DNA of 64,000 bases from CAVVJA01 sp963801715 (GTDB taxonomy: Bacteria; Actinomycetota; Actinomycetes; Mycobacteriales; Jatrophihabitantaceae), in NCBI GenBank assembly GCA_963801715.1, contig CAWDGB010000022.1, positions 165,109 to 229,108 on the forward strand, written 5' to 3'. The notes under the pieces were generated by a model. That model did not search any database, was not told the DNA's origin, and was given only the letters and a program-made list of their open reading frames with translations. Position 1 is the stretch's first letter. The number at the start of each line of letters is the position of its first letter. A program made the position numbers and the translations under genes. Positions 1 to 9,280 of this stretch are shown here, piece after piece.

Positions 1-246
1 CCCGACCGGATCCCGGACATCGCTGCGCAGATCGCCGATCTCGACGGCGTCAGCGAGGTGTACTCGGTGGCCGGCGACGTCGATCTGATCGCGATCGTCA
101 GAGTGCGAGACTTCGAGCAGATCGCCGACGTCGTCGCCGGTCGGCTGTCCAGGGTCCCGGGAGTCCGGCACACCACCACCCAGGTAGCCTTCCGCGCCTA
201 CTCGCGTCACGACCTAGACGCGGCATTCTCAATCGGGGCCGACTGA
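1..246 (+). CDS. Lrp/AsnC-family ligand-binding (RAM) domain protein, 5' partial
   Basis: The reading frame is open from base 1 to a TGA at 244-246 and its start lies outside the window. The 81 visible residues match the C-terminal RAM/ligand-binding domain of Lrp/AsnC regulators: DGVSEVYSVAGDVDLIAIV followed by a second beta-alpha unit ending in TQVAFRAYSR. No helix-turn-helix is visible, so it may be a full Lrp regulator or a stand-alone RAM-domain protein, which is common in actinobacteria. It converges on trpD, and the two 3' ends overlap by about 18 bases. Confidence 0.75.
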   Translation, partial: PDRIPDIAAQIADLDGVSEVYSVAGDVDLIAIVRVRDFEQIADVVAGRLSRVPGVRHTTTQVAFRAYSRHDLDAAFSIGAD

Positions 247-1339
247 TTCAGCCGCCAGCAGCTGACTGAGCTCGATCCACCGGTCGAGGGCCCGAGCGGC
301 CGCGCCGGAGTCGATCGCCTCCCGGGCCTCGACAAGCCCAGCCGCCAATGCATCGACGAGCCCGATCGGCAGCAGTCTTCGCGTCCGGTGTGGGAGCGCC
401 ACGCCAGGGAAAGCTGTCGTATGCGGCGATGCCCGCTGCCGCGTTGAGCAGCACCGCGTCCCGGATAGCTCCCGGTTTCCCCGCGAGCAGGTCACGGACC
501 ACTCCGGCGTTGAAGACGCGATCACCCCCACGCAGTGCGCCGGGCTCGGACAGCGCCAATCCCAGATCCTTCGGGTCGACCTGCCGGGTCACGACACCGC
601 CGCCAGCGGCCACCCACACCGAGGAAGTGGTCGTGGTCGTCAGCTCGTCGAGCCCGTCGTCGCCGCGAAAGACAAGCGCGGTGTCTCCCCGAGTGGCGAG
701 TACCTCCGCCATGACGGCCGCCATGCGGCCATCGGCGCAGCCGATGGCCGAGGCCGGCGGACGGGCCGGATTGGTCAGCGGACCCACGAAGTTGAACACG
801 GTCGGGACGCCCAGTTCGCGGCGAGGCGCTCCGGCGTGACGCAGCCCGGCGTGAAAGACGGGCGCGAAGCAGAATCCGATGCCCGCGTCCGCAACGGTGG
901 CCGCGACGCCAGCTCCGTCCAGGTCGATCGCGACACCGAGCTCTTCGAGTACATCGGCGGCTCCGCAGGCGGACGAGGCGGCGCGGTTGCCATGCTTGAC
1001 GACCGTGCGCCCCGACCCGGCCACCACAATGGCCGCCATCGTCGAAATGTTGGCGGTGTGGGCCTGATCGCCCCCGGTGCCCACGAGATCGACGGCCCGA
1101 CCGGCCACCGGCACGGCGGCCGCGCGGGCCAGCATCGTCGCCACGAGGCCTTCGAGCTCCGCGGCCGTCTCGCCTTTTGCCCGCAACAAGACCGCGAACC
1201 CGGCCAGCTGCGCGGGAGTCGCCTGACCGGCCATGATCTCGTCCATTGCCCACGCCGTCGCAGCTGCGTCGAGGGATTCCCGGCGCATCAACGCCGAGAG
1301 CAGGGCGGGCCAGGTACGCGTGGCCGGGTCGGCGCTCAA
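229..1339 (-). CDS. trpD: Anthranilate phosphoribosyltransferase (frameshifted near the 3' end)
   Basis: TrpD transfers phosphoribose from PRPP to anthranilate in tryptophan synthesis. The frame starting at 1339 shows the family hallmarks: DLVGTGGDQ, the NISTMAA segment, VKHGNRAASS, and VFNFVGPLTNPA. It stays in register to about AAYDSF. The expected C-terminal helix (LVDALAAGLVEAREAIDSG...LDRWIELSQ) lies one frame over and ends at 229. Removing one base near 385-410 restores a normal protein. The start ATG overlaps the stop of the upstream receiver-like gene (1336-1339), so the two are probably co-transcribed. The frameshift is more likely a consensus error than a real lesion, given similar ones in nearby essential genes. 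Confidence 0.9.
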
Positions 1340-1758
1340 CGCACGACAGGGATGCCTTGGAGGTGGCGCCGCAACTGGTCGGCTACCACCTGCGCGGCCG
1401 TCACCGGGTCCAGCGGCCGGCTGATCACCGCGTCCGCGAGTGACCAGCTCGCGAGCCAGCCATCCTGGGGACGCGCCACAAAAACGATGATCGGCGGGCA
1501 GTCGTCGATCTCGTACTTGAACTGCCGGGCGAGTCCCATGCCGCCGGTCGGCTGAGCCTCACCGTCGAGTATCGCGAGATCAAGGCCGCCGATGTCCATC
1601 TGCTCGACGAGCTCGGCGTCGGTCGCGCACTCCAGCCAGTCGATGCGGGGGGAATCCGGAGCCGGCCGGCGGCCGACAGCGGTACGCACCTGCGCCCGAA
1701 CCTCGGCGGAATTGCTGTACAGCAGCACGATGACGGTGTCCGTCGCGGGCGCGCTCAT
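1336..1758 (-). CDS. Receiver-like (REC) domain protein upstream of trpD
   Basis: A 140-residue single-domain protein. It begins with TVIVLLYSNSAEVR (beta1-alpha1 of a response-regulator fold). It keeps an Asp in LAILDGEA at the phosphoacceptor position and ends with VISRPLDPVTAAQVVADQL. The usual invariant Lys before the proline (KP) is Arg here (SRP), so phosphorylation signalling may be altered or absent. There is no output domain. The start was chosen at 1758 because residues upstream do not resemble the family and overlap ctaE. It overlaps trpD by four bases and is divergent from ctaE. Confidence 0.7.
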   Translation of the reverse strand: MSAPATDTVIVLLYSNSAEVRAQVRTAVGRRPAPDSPRIDWLECATDAELVEQMDIGGLDLAILDGEAQPTGGMGLARQFKYEIDDCPPIIVFVARPQDGWLASWSLADAVISRPLDPVTAAQVVADQLRRHLQGIPVVR

Positions 1759-1867
1759 GCGGCGCATCGTATCGGCGTGTTGGCCCGCGGCCGCGCCCGG
1801 TTCCGACATCGTCGCGACCGGCGTGCGACACGAGTGACCCCGCTGCGCCGGACCCTCTCGGGCGGGA

Positions 1868-1873
1868 CATAAT
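1868..1873 (+). promoter_or_regulatory. Predicted -10 box of ctaE (leaderless)
   Basis: CATAAT ends 7 nt before the GTG at 1880, so transcription would begin at or next to that codon. No Shine-Dalgarno sequence is visible. This favours GTG 1880 over GTG 1877 as the start. Confidence 0.45.
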
Positions 1874-1879
1874 GCGGTG

Positions 1880-2503
1880 GTGACCTCGACCAGCACGGCG
1901 TCGAGCTTCGACTCGAGCCGGGTGCATTCGCTGACGCGGCCGAACATCGTCAGCGTCGGGACGATCGTGTGGCTGTCGAGCGAGTTGATGTTCTTCGCCG
2001 GGCTGTTCGCGATGTACTTCTCGATCCGATCCGTGCACGCCAACGACTGGCCGATGACCCTCCCGGACGGCAAGGACATCAAGCTCAGCGTCGCCTACGC
2101 CTTGCCGTTCACGATCATCCTGATCGCGTCGAGTGTCACCTGCCAGTACGGGGTATTCGCGGCCGAGAAAGGCGACGTGTACAAGCTGCGTCGCTGGTTC
2201 ACCTACAGCTTCGTGCTCGGCCTCATCTTCGTCCTTGGCCAAGCGAACGAGTACCGGATTCAGGTCCACGACGGGAACACCATCTCGGCCACGGGCTACG
2301 GATCGGTCTTCTATCTCACGACCGGGTTCCACGGGCTGCATGTGATCTGTGGCTTGCTGGCGTTCATCTACTTCCTCATAAGAACCACCCTGAGCAAGTT
2401 CACGCCGGCTCAGGCGACGGCGGCCATCGTGGTGTCGTACTACTGGCATTTCGTCGACGTGGTCTGGATCGGCTTGTTCACGACGATTTACCTCATCCGT
2501 TGA
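1880..2503 (+). CDS. ctaE: Cytochrome c oxidase subunit III
   Basis: CtaE is the subunit III membrane component of the aa3-type oxidase in the actinobacterial bcc-aa3 supercomplex. The 207-residue protein has five hydrophobic segments, the short form usual in actinobacteria. Recognisable motifs are WLSSELMFFAGLFAMYF, GQANEY, GFHGLHVICGL and the C-terminal SYYWHFVDVVWIGLF. It heads the ctaE-qcrC-qcrA-qcrB cluster, the same order as in mycobacteria and streptomycetes. An in-frame GTG at 1877 is a possible alternative start. Confidence 0.95.
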   Translation: MTSTSTASSFDSSRVHSLTRPNIVSVGTIVWLSSELMFFAGLFAMYFSIRSVHANDWPMTLPDGKDIKLSVAYALPFTIILIASSVTCQYGVFAAEKGDVYKLRRWFTYSFVLGLIFVLGQANEYRIQVHDGNTISATGYGSVFYLTTGFHGLHVICGLLAFIYFLIRTTLSKFTPAQATAAIVVSYYWHFVDVVWIGLFTTIYLIR

Positions 2504-2560
2504 CCACGCTTCCTTCGCATCGCTCATGAGAGCCCATCCGCCGACCGAGAAGGGACATCC

Positions 2561-3461
2561 GTGACGGAAGACTTCGACGTCGACGAGCTGGGTTTCAACC
2601 CGGCGATCTCGGCCACGGGTGCGGACCCGGACGAGGCCCGGCGCCCCGATCGGGCATCGTCCTCGCTCGGCGTTCGACGTCGCCCGCGCCGCGCGGTCTG
2701 GCGCCGCCGGTTCGCGAGCGGCGTAGTGCTTCTGATCGCACTGATCGGCATGGGTGGCGCGTACGCGTTGTTCGCAACCTCGTCGGGAGCGAACACGTGC
2801 AACCAGCGCTGAGGCTGACGTTGCCGCCGGCCAGCAGCTCTACGAAGTCAGCTGCATTACCTGCCACGGCAACAACCTGCAAGGTGTCAACGGACGCGGA
2901 CCGTCGTTGATCGGCGTCGGCGGCGCCGCCGTGTACTTCCAGGTGAGCACTGGCCGGATGCCAGCGCCTGGCCAGGGTGCCGAGATGGCCCGCAAGGAGG
3001 CCAAGTTCACCGATGAGCAGATCAGCCAGCTCGAGGCCTTCGTCCAAGCACACGGCGGCGGGCCAGAACGCCCGACCGGAAATCTGCGCGATACCACCCT
3101 CAGCCTCGGCCAAGGCGGCGACCTGTTCCGACTGAACTGCGCGTCCTGTCATGGCTTCTCTGGAGCGGGTGCGCCACTGTCCGCCGGCAAGCTGGCGCCC
3201 ACGCTCAAGCACGCAAGCGACAGCCAGCTCTACACCGCCATGCTCACCGGCCCGGAGAACATGCCGGTCTTCAACGACAACCAGCTCACGTCCAACGAGA
3301 AGCGTGCGATCATCGACTACATCCAGACATTGAAGGAGTCGAAAGACCCCGGTGGTAGTGGGATCGGACGCATCGGCCCGGTGTCCGAAGGCCTGGTCAT
3401 CTGGGTAGCCGGCATCGGCGCCATCGTCCTGATCATCATGTGGATCGGGGCGAAGTCATGA
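2561..3461 (+). CDS. qcrC: Diheme cytochrome c subunit of the bcc complex (one frameshift)
   Basis: QcrC is the diheme c1/c subunit that replaces soluble cytochrome c in the bcc-aa3 supercomplex. Starting at GTG 2561 (SD GAGAAGGGA), the first frame gives an acidic N-terminus and a membrane segment (GVVLLIALIGMGGAYALFA), then runs out at 2812. The next frame carries the first heme site CITCH, the second CASCH, and a C-terminal anchor (EGLVIWVAGIGAIVLIIMW). Removing one base near 2799 joins them as ...SGANTATSAEADVAAG. The stop overlaps the qcrA ATG by four bases. Confidence 0.93.
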
Positions 3462-4526
3462 CCCACTCGACGACCAACGTCCCCGGGCCCGACGAACTGC
3501 GCGAGATGAGCCCGGAAGAGGCAATGCTCGCCGGCGCCGAGTCCGGAGGCGTCCACGTCGTCCACCGGCGGCAGCGATTTCCCATCCCAGGAACGAAGGC
3601 TGAGAAGCGCGCCGAGCGAGGCGTCTCGTTCATGTTCGGGCTGGCCGCGCTGGCCGGCGTCGCGTTCATTGTCGTCTTTGTGGCTTGGCCCTATGCGTAC
3701 CACCTGCCTGGAGAAGGCAGCCAGCAGTTCCGCTTCTACACGCCGTTGCTCGGCGCCTTGCTCGGACTGATGCTCCTGGGTATGGGCTTCGGCGCGGTGC
3801 TGTGGGCCAAGTGGCTCATGCCCGAGGAAGAGGCTGTCGAGGAGCGGGACGACGAGCCCTCGCCGGACGAGGAAAAGCTCATGACCGCGGCGACGCTGTC
3901 GGTCGGGTTCGAGGACACCGGCCTGCAGCGTCGGCGGATGCTCGTGTGGTACGCTCGTGCTGGCCGGAGGTGCACTCGCCACCGTCCCGCTGGTGGCTCT
4001 CGTCGGCGCGTTGATCAAGAAGCCGGGTGACCAGCTGGCCCACACCCTCTGGGGCCAGCCCCCCGAGAAGTATCCGAACGGCGTTCCGATGATTTACTCC
4101 GACGGCCGGCGGGTCAGCCCGAACGATATCCAGGCCGGCGGGTTGGCCACCGTGTTCCCGGGTGTTCCCGGTGGTGTCACGTCAGCCAACACGCCGACTC
4201 TGCTCATCCGCTTGCGCCCGAACCAGTCGGTCCAATCCCGCAAGGGTCAGGGAGACTTCGGTTGGGGCGATTTCGTGGCGTTTTCCAAGATCTGCACGCA
4301 TGCGGGTTGCCCAGCGTCCTTGTACGAGCAGCAGACCACCCGGCTGCTCTGCCCATGCCACCAATCGCAGTTCGAGGTGCTCCAGGACGCCAAACCAGTG
4401 TTCGGACCTGCCACGAGGGCCCTGCCCAAGTTACCGTTGGGGATCGAGGTCGTGGACGGCACGCAGTACTTCGTGGGCCGGCACGACTTTAACGAGCCGA
4501 TCGGCCCAGCTTACTGGGAGCGCTGA
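3458..4526 (+). CDS. qcrA: Rieske iron-sulfur subunit of the bcc complex (one frameshift)
   Basis: QcrA carries the 2Fe-2S Rieske cluster that takes electrons from menaquinol. The N-terminal frame (from ATG 3458) has the extra transmembrane helices typical of actinobacterial QcrA. After LQRRRMLV the frame slips. The second frame supplies LAGGALATVPLVALVGAL and the Rieske fold with CTHAGC and CPCHQSQF cluster ligands. Deleting one T near 3948 gives LVGTLVLAGG, a continuous third helix. Starts and stops overlap qcrC and qcrB, supporting translational coupling. Confidence 0.93.
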
Positions 4527-6190
4527 TGACCGCGACCCGAGAACGTGAGACCGCCAGCGAGCCCAGGTCGCGCCGTGGTCAGCCCCGGACTCTGCTGGGC
4601 AAGACCGGCGAGTGGTTCGAGGAGCGCCTGAAGGTCGCCGAAGCCGACCCGCCATTATCTCAACAAGGTCTTCCCCGACCACTGGTCGTTCATGATGGGC
4701 GAGATCGCGCTGTATTCGTTCATCGTGCTCCTGCTCACCGGCACGTTCCTCACGTTCTTCTTCGACGCGGCCGATGGGCGAGGTGCGCTACAACGGCAGC
4801 TACCAACCGCTGCAGGGCGTCGAGATGTCGCAGGCCTACGCCTCGACGCTGCACATCTCCTTCGACGTCCGCGGCGGCCTTGTCATCCGCCAGATCCACC
4901 ACTGGGCCGCGCTGATGTTCGTCGCGGCCATGCTGATCCACATGTGCCGGATTTTCTTCACCGGAGCGTTCCGCAAGCCGCGCGAGCTCAACTGGATCAT
5001 CGGCATTTCGCTCATCGTCCTCGGCGTGATCGAGGGCTTTGCCGGCTACTCGCTCCCCGACGACCTGCTCTCCGGCACGGGCCTGCGGATCGCGGACGCG
5101 ATCATGTTGTCGATACCCGTCATCGGATCCTGGGTGTCGTTCGCCGTGTTCGACGGGGAGTTCCCGGGCACGGCGATCGTGGGCCGGCTCTACATTGTGC
5201 ATGTCCTGCTGATCCCGGCCATCCTGCTCGCCCTGATCACGGTGCATCTGGCCCTGATTGTCCGCCAGAAGCACACCCAGTTCCCCGGACCCGGACGGAC
5301 CGAATCCTCGGTCAGCGGGGAACGGGTCTACCCGATCTACGCCGCCAAGGCGGGCGGCTTCTTCTTCATCGTCTTCGGCGTACTCGCCGCGCTCGGCGGG
5401 TTCGCGCAGATCAACCCCATCTGGCTGTTCGGCCCGTACAACCCGGCGCAGGTGACCTCCGGCTCGCAGCCGGACTGGTACATGGCCATGCTGGACGGCT
5501 CGACCCGCCTGTTCCCGTCGTGGGAGATCCACGGCCTGTTCGGCCGATATACCGTGCCGGCACTCTTCTGGCCTACCGTCGTGCTGCCCACGATCTTGAT
5601 CGGCCTGGCCGTGGCGTATCCGTTCATCGAGGCCCGGCTGACGAAGGACCGCGCGACACACCACCTGCTGCAGCGGCCGCGTGACGTGCCGGTACGGACC
5701 GTCCCTCGGCGCGATGGCGTTGACGTTCTGCATCGTGCTGTTCATCTCGGGGGGCAACGACCTGGTCGCCTCGGCGTTGGACATCTCGCTGAACGCCATG
5801 ACGTGGGGTGGCCGCGTAGCGCTGATCATCCTGCCGCCGCTGGCCTATGTGGTGACGTACCGGATCTGCCTCGGCCTGCAACGCCACGACCGAGAGGTTC
5901 TCGAGCACGGCATCGAGACCGGCATCATCCGCCGCCTGCCCACTGGGGAGTTCATCGAGGTGCACCAACCGCTCGGCCCGGTGGACGACCATGGTCACGG
6001 CAAGCTCGGCTACGCCGGAGCGTCCGTGCCCAAGCGCATGAACCAGCTTGGTACCGGCGCGTTGCGGCATGCCCGTGGCTTCTTCCGGCCCGTCGTGGAG
6101 AAACCGGAGATCGCCGAGAAGCTGGCCGAGCTGGAGGAGGCGGAGGAAGCAGCCGAAGCCGCCGAGCGACGTCACCAGCTCACCGACTAA
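4526..6190 (+). CDS. qcrB: Cytochrome b subunit of the bcc complex (three frameshifts)
   Basis: QcrB is the diheme cytochrome b of the menaquinol:cytochrome c reductase half. The protein is spread over four frames: 4526-~4651, then to ~4765, then to ~5695, then to 6190. Each junction is repaired by removing one base, giving ...YLNKVFPDHWSFMMGEIALYSF, ...MGEVRYNGSYQPLQGVEMSQ and ...PVRTSLGAMALTF. Visible hallmarks include RQIHHWAALMFVAAMLIHM, GYSLPDDLLSGTGLR, RLYIVHVLLIPAILL and the long actinobacterial C-terminal tail rich in Glu/Ala. Three hits in one essential gene argue for sequencing indels rather than a dead gene. Confidence 0.93.
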
Positions 6191-6278
6191 CGCGCCTGCG
6201 GCTCCGCTTCATCCGCGAGGCCGCTCGCTCGGCTGCTGCCTGGCCCGTCCCACTCCCCCCTCTCGGATCCGCCGTGAT

Positions 6279-6315
6279 CTTTGAGTTGATGCCGGCTGGC
6301 GCCGTTGACTCAAAG
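6279..6315. terminator. Inverted repeat between convergent qcrB and ctaF
   Basis: CTTTGAGT (6279-6286) pairs with ACTCAAAG (6308-6315) around a GC-rich, partly pairing centre. It sits between the convergent ends of qcrB (6190) and ctaF (6376), where a bidirectional terminator would be expected. No clear U-tract follows. Confidence 0.5.
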
Positions 6316-6375
6316 CGTCATCGGGATCTGGTCAGGTAGCGCGATGAAGACGGTCAGGATAGGAGTCGTGTCGAT

Positions 6376-6798
6376 CTAGCCGAGCGGATGGCGGCCACCG
6401 ACGTAGTACTCGAACAACAGCCCGCCAACGGTGAATCCCAACGCCACGACGCCGATGACGACCAGCCAGATCTGCACGAAGGCCAACGCCACCCCGGTAA
6501 TTGTGGCCGCGCCGGCAATGCCGATCGGCCAGTAGCTGCCCGGGCTGAAGAATCCGAGATCACCCGCGCCCTCGGCAATCTCGGCATCGGGGCGGTCCTC
6601 AGGCCGCGGATCGATGCGCCGGGACACGAACCAGAAGAACGATCCGATGATAGCCATCAGGCCGCCGGAAAGGATCAACGCGGCCACCCCGACCGCCTCG
6701 ACATGGCCGATTGCCTGGTCGGTCCAGATGCCGTACATGATCGCAACGAGCCAGCAGAACGCTGCGACAACCAGGAAGATGCGCGCCTCGACCTTCAC
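6376..6798 (-). CDS. ctaF: Cytochrome c oxidase subunit IV (actinobacterial type)
   Basis: A 140-residue membrane protein with two N-terminal helices (IFLVVAAFCWLVAIMYGIW and VGVAALILSGGLMAIIGSFFWFV), a hydrophilic loop (RIDPRPEDRPDAEIAEGAGDLGFFSPGS), and two more helices. This matches the actinobacterial aa3 oxidase subunit IV (Rv2199c type). It lies 20 bases downstream of ctaC on the same strand, the usual ctaC-ctaF arrangement. Confidence 0.92.
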   Translation of the reverse strand: MKVEARIFLVVAAFCWLVAIMYGIWTDQAIGHVEAVGVAALILSGGLMAIIGSFFWFVSRRIDPRPEDRPDAEIAEGAGDLGFFSPGSYWPIGIAGAATITGVALAFVQIWLVVIGVVALGFTVGGLLFEYYVGGRHPLG

Positions 6799-6818
6799 GA
6801 CGGCTCCCTAGTGTCCTG

Positions 6819-7745
6819 CTAGTTGCTTGCGCTACGCGTGGTGCGGTTGGTGTCGAACGGATGCGTCGTCGTCGCGACCGGCACCTCGCCGATCGCCGCC
6901 AACGCCTTGTACTGACGGGCCGGATCGGTCGGTCCCAGCTGCGACAGGGCACTCAGGTAGGACGTGAACTTGTCGGGATCGACAACCCGTACCTCGAAGT
7001 TCATCTGCGAGTGGTAGGTCCCGCACAACTCGGCGCACCGGCCGACAAAATGCCCATTCGTCGTCGCCGTGATCTCGAAGCGGTTGTCATGAGTGGTGGA
7101 ATCCGTGCCGTACGGAATGACATCTCGCTTGAATAGGAACTCCGGCACCCAGAAGGAATGAATGACGTCCTCGGAGTGCTCGACGAACAGCACTGTCTGT
7201 CCCCGCGGAATGAGGAGAATGGGGATCTCACCGGACGATCCGACCGTCGACAGCGGCTGCGGTGGTGAGACCCCGGGGTAGTTCTGATCGGTGCCGTTCG
7301 CCTGCAGGTACTCGAATTGCCAGTTCCACTTGAATGCATTGACCTGGACCGTCACGTTGGGGTTGGGCGATTGGATATCGACGTAGTCCTCGACCCGAAC
7401 CGTGAAGAAGAACAACCCGGCAACGATCATCAAGGGCACGACGGTATAGACGATCTCGATCGGCAGGTTGTACTTCGTCTGCTTCGGGATCTCGTCGTTC
7501 CTCTTGTGGTATCGCCCGCAGGCCCAGAAGATCAGACCCCAGACGAGCACACCCATCGCAAGTGCCACAACGCCAGACCATGACCACAGCACGCGCATGC
7601 GCTCGGCCTGCTTGGTGACGCCGGTAGGCCACCCAAAGCGGAGCCTCTTCTCGAGGTCCGAGGTCGAGCAGCTCGTGAGCAGCAGGAGCACCGCGCCGCC
7701 GAGGGCGACTCGCGACGAGACGCGAATCCACCGTCTGCGCTGCAC
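6819..7745 (-). CDS. ctaC: Cytochrome c oxidase subunit II, lipoprotein
   Basis: CtaC binds the CuA centre that receives electrons for the aa3 oxidase. From GTG 7745 the protein begins with a lipoprotein signal (VALGGAVLLLLTSC, lipobox LTSC). Two membrane helices follow (VLWSWSGVVALAMGVLVWGLIF and IVYTVVPLMIVAGLFFFTV), then the cupredoxin domain. CuA ligands are visible in HSFWVPEF and CAELCGTYHSQM. The frame is open further upstream, but those residues overlap the divergent cysteine-desulfurase-like gene and do not resemble the family. Confidence 0.93.
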   Translation of the reverse strand: MQRRRWIRVSSRVALGGAVLLLLTSCSTSDLEKRLRFGWPTGVTKQAERMRVLWSWSGVVALAMGVLVWGLIFWACGRYHKRNDEIPKQTKYNLPIEIVYTVVPLMIVAGLFFFTVRVEDYVDIQSPNPNVTVQVNAFKWNWQFEYLQANGTDQNYPGVSPPQPLSTVGSSGEIPILLIPRGQTVLFVEHSEDVIHSFWVPEFLFKRDVIPYGTDSTTHDNRFEITATTNGHFVGRCAELCGTYHSQMNFEVRVVDPDKFTSYLSALSQLGPTDPARQYKALAAIGEVPVATTTHPFDTNRTTRSASN

Positions 7746-7877
7746 TGCCGGACCGCCTCTCAGAGGTCTTCCTGCGTCAGTCGGGAGCGTACTGGATTCG
7801 GTGCGCCGCAACGGGGAGGGGTCGGCGGTCAGACGGACCACCGGTGGTCCGTCTGCGGTGGATGTGGTATCCGCCAC

Positions 7878-7883
7878 TAACGT
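7878..7883 (+). promoter_or_regulatory. Predicted -10 box of the NifS-like gene (leaderless)
   Basis: TAACGT ends 7 nt before ATG 7890, with no Shine-Dalgarno sequence in between. This is consistent with a leaderless transcript. Confidence 0.45.
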
Positions 7884-7889
7884 GGTGTC

Positions 7890-9020
7890 ATGGCGGCCTA
7901 TCTCGACGCGGCGTCGGGGGCGCCGTTGCACCCGGTAGCGCGAGAGGCGCTCCTCGCGGCCGTCGGTGACGGCTGGGCCGATCCCGGACGGCTGTACGCA
8001 GCCGGACGCCGGGCCGCACTTCTGCTCGAGGCAGCCCGCGAATCGACGGCCGAGTGTCTCGGGGCCCGCCCGGACGAGGTCAGCTTTCCGGCCGGCGGGA
8101 CGCAGACACTGCATGCCGCAGTCCTCGGCATGCTCCGTGCCCGGACGGGCGCGACGTTCGTGCACACCGCCGTCGAGCATTCCGCGATCCTGCACGCCGC
8201 CGATCAGCATGTCGCGCACGGTGGACAGGCCGTATCCGTCGGGGTCGACCGATATGGCCGGGCTGACCCGATCGAGTTCGCGGCGGCGACAGAGGAATCC
8301 AGCGCCGTCGCCGCGGCGGTGCAAGCGGCGAGCCACGAAGTGGGGACGACCCAGCCGGTCACGCGAATCGCGGACCTTGTCCCCCAGGTGCCGCTCGTCG
8401 TCGATGTGACGCAAACGCTTGGCCACGCGCCGATTCCTCGCGGCTGGTCGGTGCTCGCCGGCGATGCCCGCAACTGGGGTGGTCCGGCCGGTGTCGGCGT
8501 GCTGGCCGTCCGGACAGGCGTTCGCTGGGTGTCACCATGGCCAGCAGACGACCGCGAGGGCGGCCGAGTGCCTGGCGTTCCCAACGTCGTCGGGATCGTG
8601 GGCGCCGCAGCCAGCCTGCGGGCAGCAGTCCAGGTCCAGCAAGCCGAAGCGGCGCGCCTGGCCGCGCTGATCGACCGGATCCGAGTCACCGTGCCGGCCA
8701 CGGTCCCCGACGTCCAGGTGGTGGGCGATCCGCTCGACCGGTTGCCGCACATCGTCACCTTCAGCTGCCTGTACGTCGACGGGGAGGCGCTGCTGACCGC
8801 GCTGGACCGGCGTGGGTTCGCCGTGTCCTCAGGATCGTCCTGCACCTCCTCCACGCTGACCCCGTCGCATGTGCTGGTCGCCATGGGCGCGCTGACGTCA
8901 GGCAGCGTCCGGGCATCGCTGCACCACGCGACGACCGAGGCTGAGGTCGATCAGTTCCTGGCCGTCCTGCCCGAGGTCGTTGCCGACGTTCGGGCCGAGC
9001 TGGGCGCGACCGGGTTGTGA
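7890..9020 (+). CDS. NifS/IscS-like class V aminotransferase lacking the PLP lysine
   Basis: The 376-residue fold is that of a group-I cysteine desulfurase: YLDAASGAPLHP at the N-terminus, HTAVEHSAIL, VVDVTQTLGH (Asp contacting PLP), and a C-terminal SSGSSCTSS loop with the candidate persulfide Cys318. In active desulfurases the Schiff-base Lys lies in a (S/A)HKxxGPxGxG motif. Here the aligned residues read ARNWGGPAGVG, with Arg194-Asn195 in place of His-Lys. So it is either a non-PLP-chemistry paralogue, a scaffold, or a protein with altered chemistry. It overlaps the following TusA-like gene by four bases, pointing to a shared sulfur-relay role. Confidence 0.8.
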   Translation: MAAYLDAASGAPLHPVAREALLAAVGDGWADPGRLYAAGRRAALLLEAARESTAECLGARPDEVSFPAGGTQTLHAAVLGMLRARTGATFVHTAVEHSAILHAADQHVAHGGQAVSVGVDRYGRADPIEFAAATEESSAVAAAVQAASHEVGTTQPVTRIADLVPQVPLVVDVTQTLGHAPIPRGWSVLAGDARNWGGPAGVGVLAVRTGVRWVSPWPADDREGGRVPGVPNVVGIVGAAASLRAAVQVQQAEAARLAALIDRIRVTVPATVPDVQVVGDPLDRLPHIVTFSCLYVDGEALLTALDRRGFAVSSGSSCTSSTLTPSHVLVAMGALTSGSVRASLHHATTEAEVDQFLAVLPEVVADVRAELGATGL

Positions 9021-9259
9021 GCGATGGTGAGCCGCTTGTGATCATCGACTGCCGGGGCCGACGGTGCCCACTACCGATCATCGACCTCGCGCGAGCGATA
9101 TCCGACACGCCGGTCGGAGCGACGGTCACCGTCGAGGCTGACGACCCGGCCGCCGGCCCCGATATCGCGGCGTGGTGTCAGATGCGCAACCACGAGTTCG
9201 TCGCGCGGGCTACCGCTCCGGACGGCACGCCCAGCTATACCGTCCGCCGTCGGCATTAG
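9017..9259 (+). CDS. TusA/SirA-family sulfur carrier protein
   Basis: An 80-residue TusA-like protein with the signature CRGRRCPLPI near the N-terminus; Cys17 in CPxP is the expected sulfur-carrying residue. TusA proteins accept persulfide sulfur from cysteine desulfurases and pass it to tRNA thiolation, molybdenum cofactor or other pathways. The GTG start overlaps the stop of the NifS-like gene (9017-9020). In some actinobacteria these two domains are annotated as one fused protein, which supports a functional pair here. The target pathway cannot be told from the sequence. Confidence 0.85.
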   Translation: MSDGEPLVIIDCRGRRCPLPIIDLARAISDTPVGATVTVEADDPAAGPDIAAWCQMRNHEFVARATAPDGTPSYTVRRRH

Positions 9260-9280
9260 CGCTCGGGAATACTGGCCGAT

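Noticed and set aside
4750..5829. 359-residue minus-strand frame opposite qcrB
   Set aside because: The sense strand encodes an unmistakable cytochrome b; the antisense frame has no domain.
4526..6190. Programmed ribosomal frameshifting in qcrB
   Set aside because: Three separate +1 events at unrelated sequences, without slippery sites, and similar events in other housekeeping genes make consensus errors far more likely.
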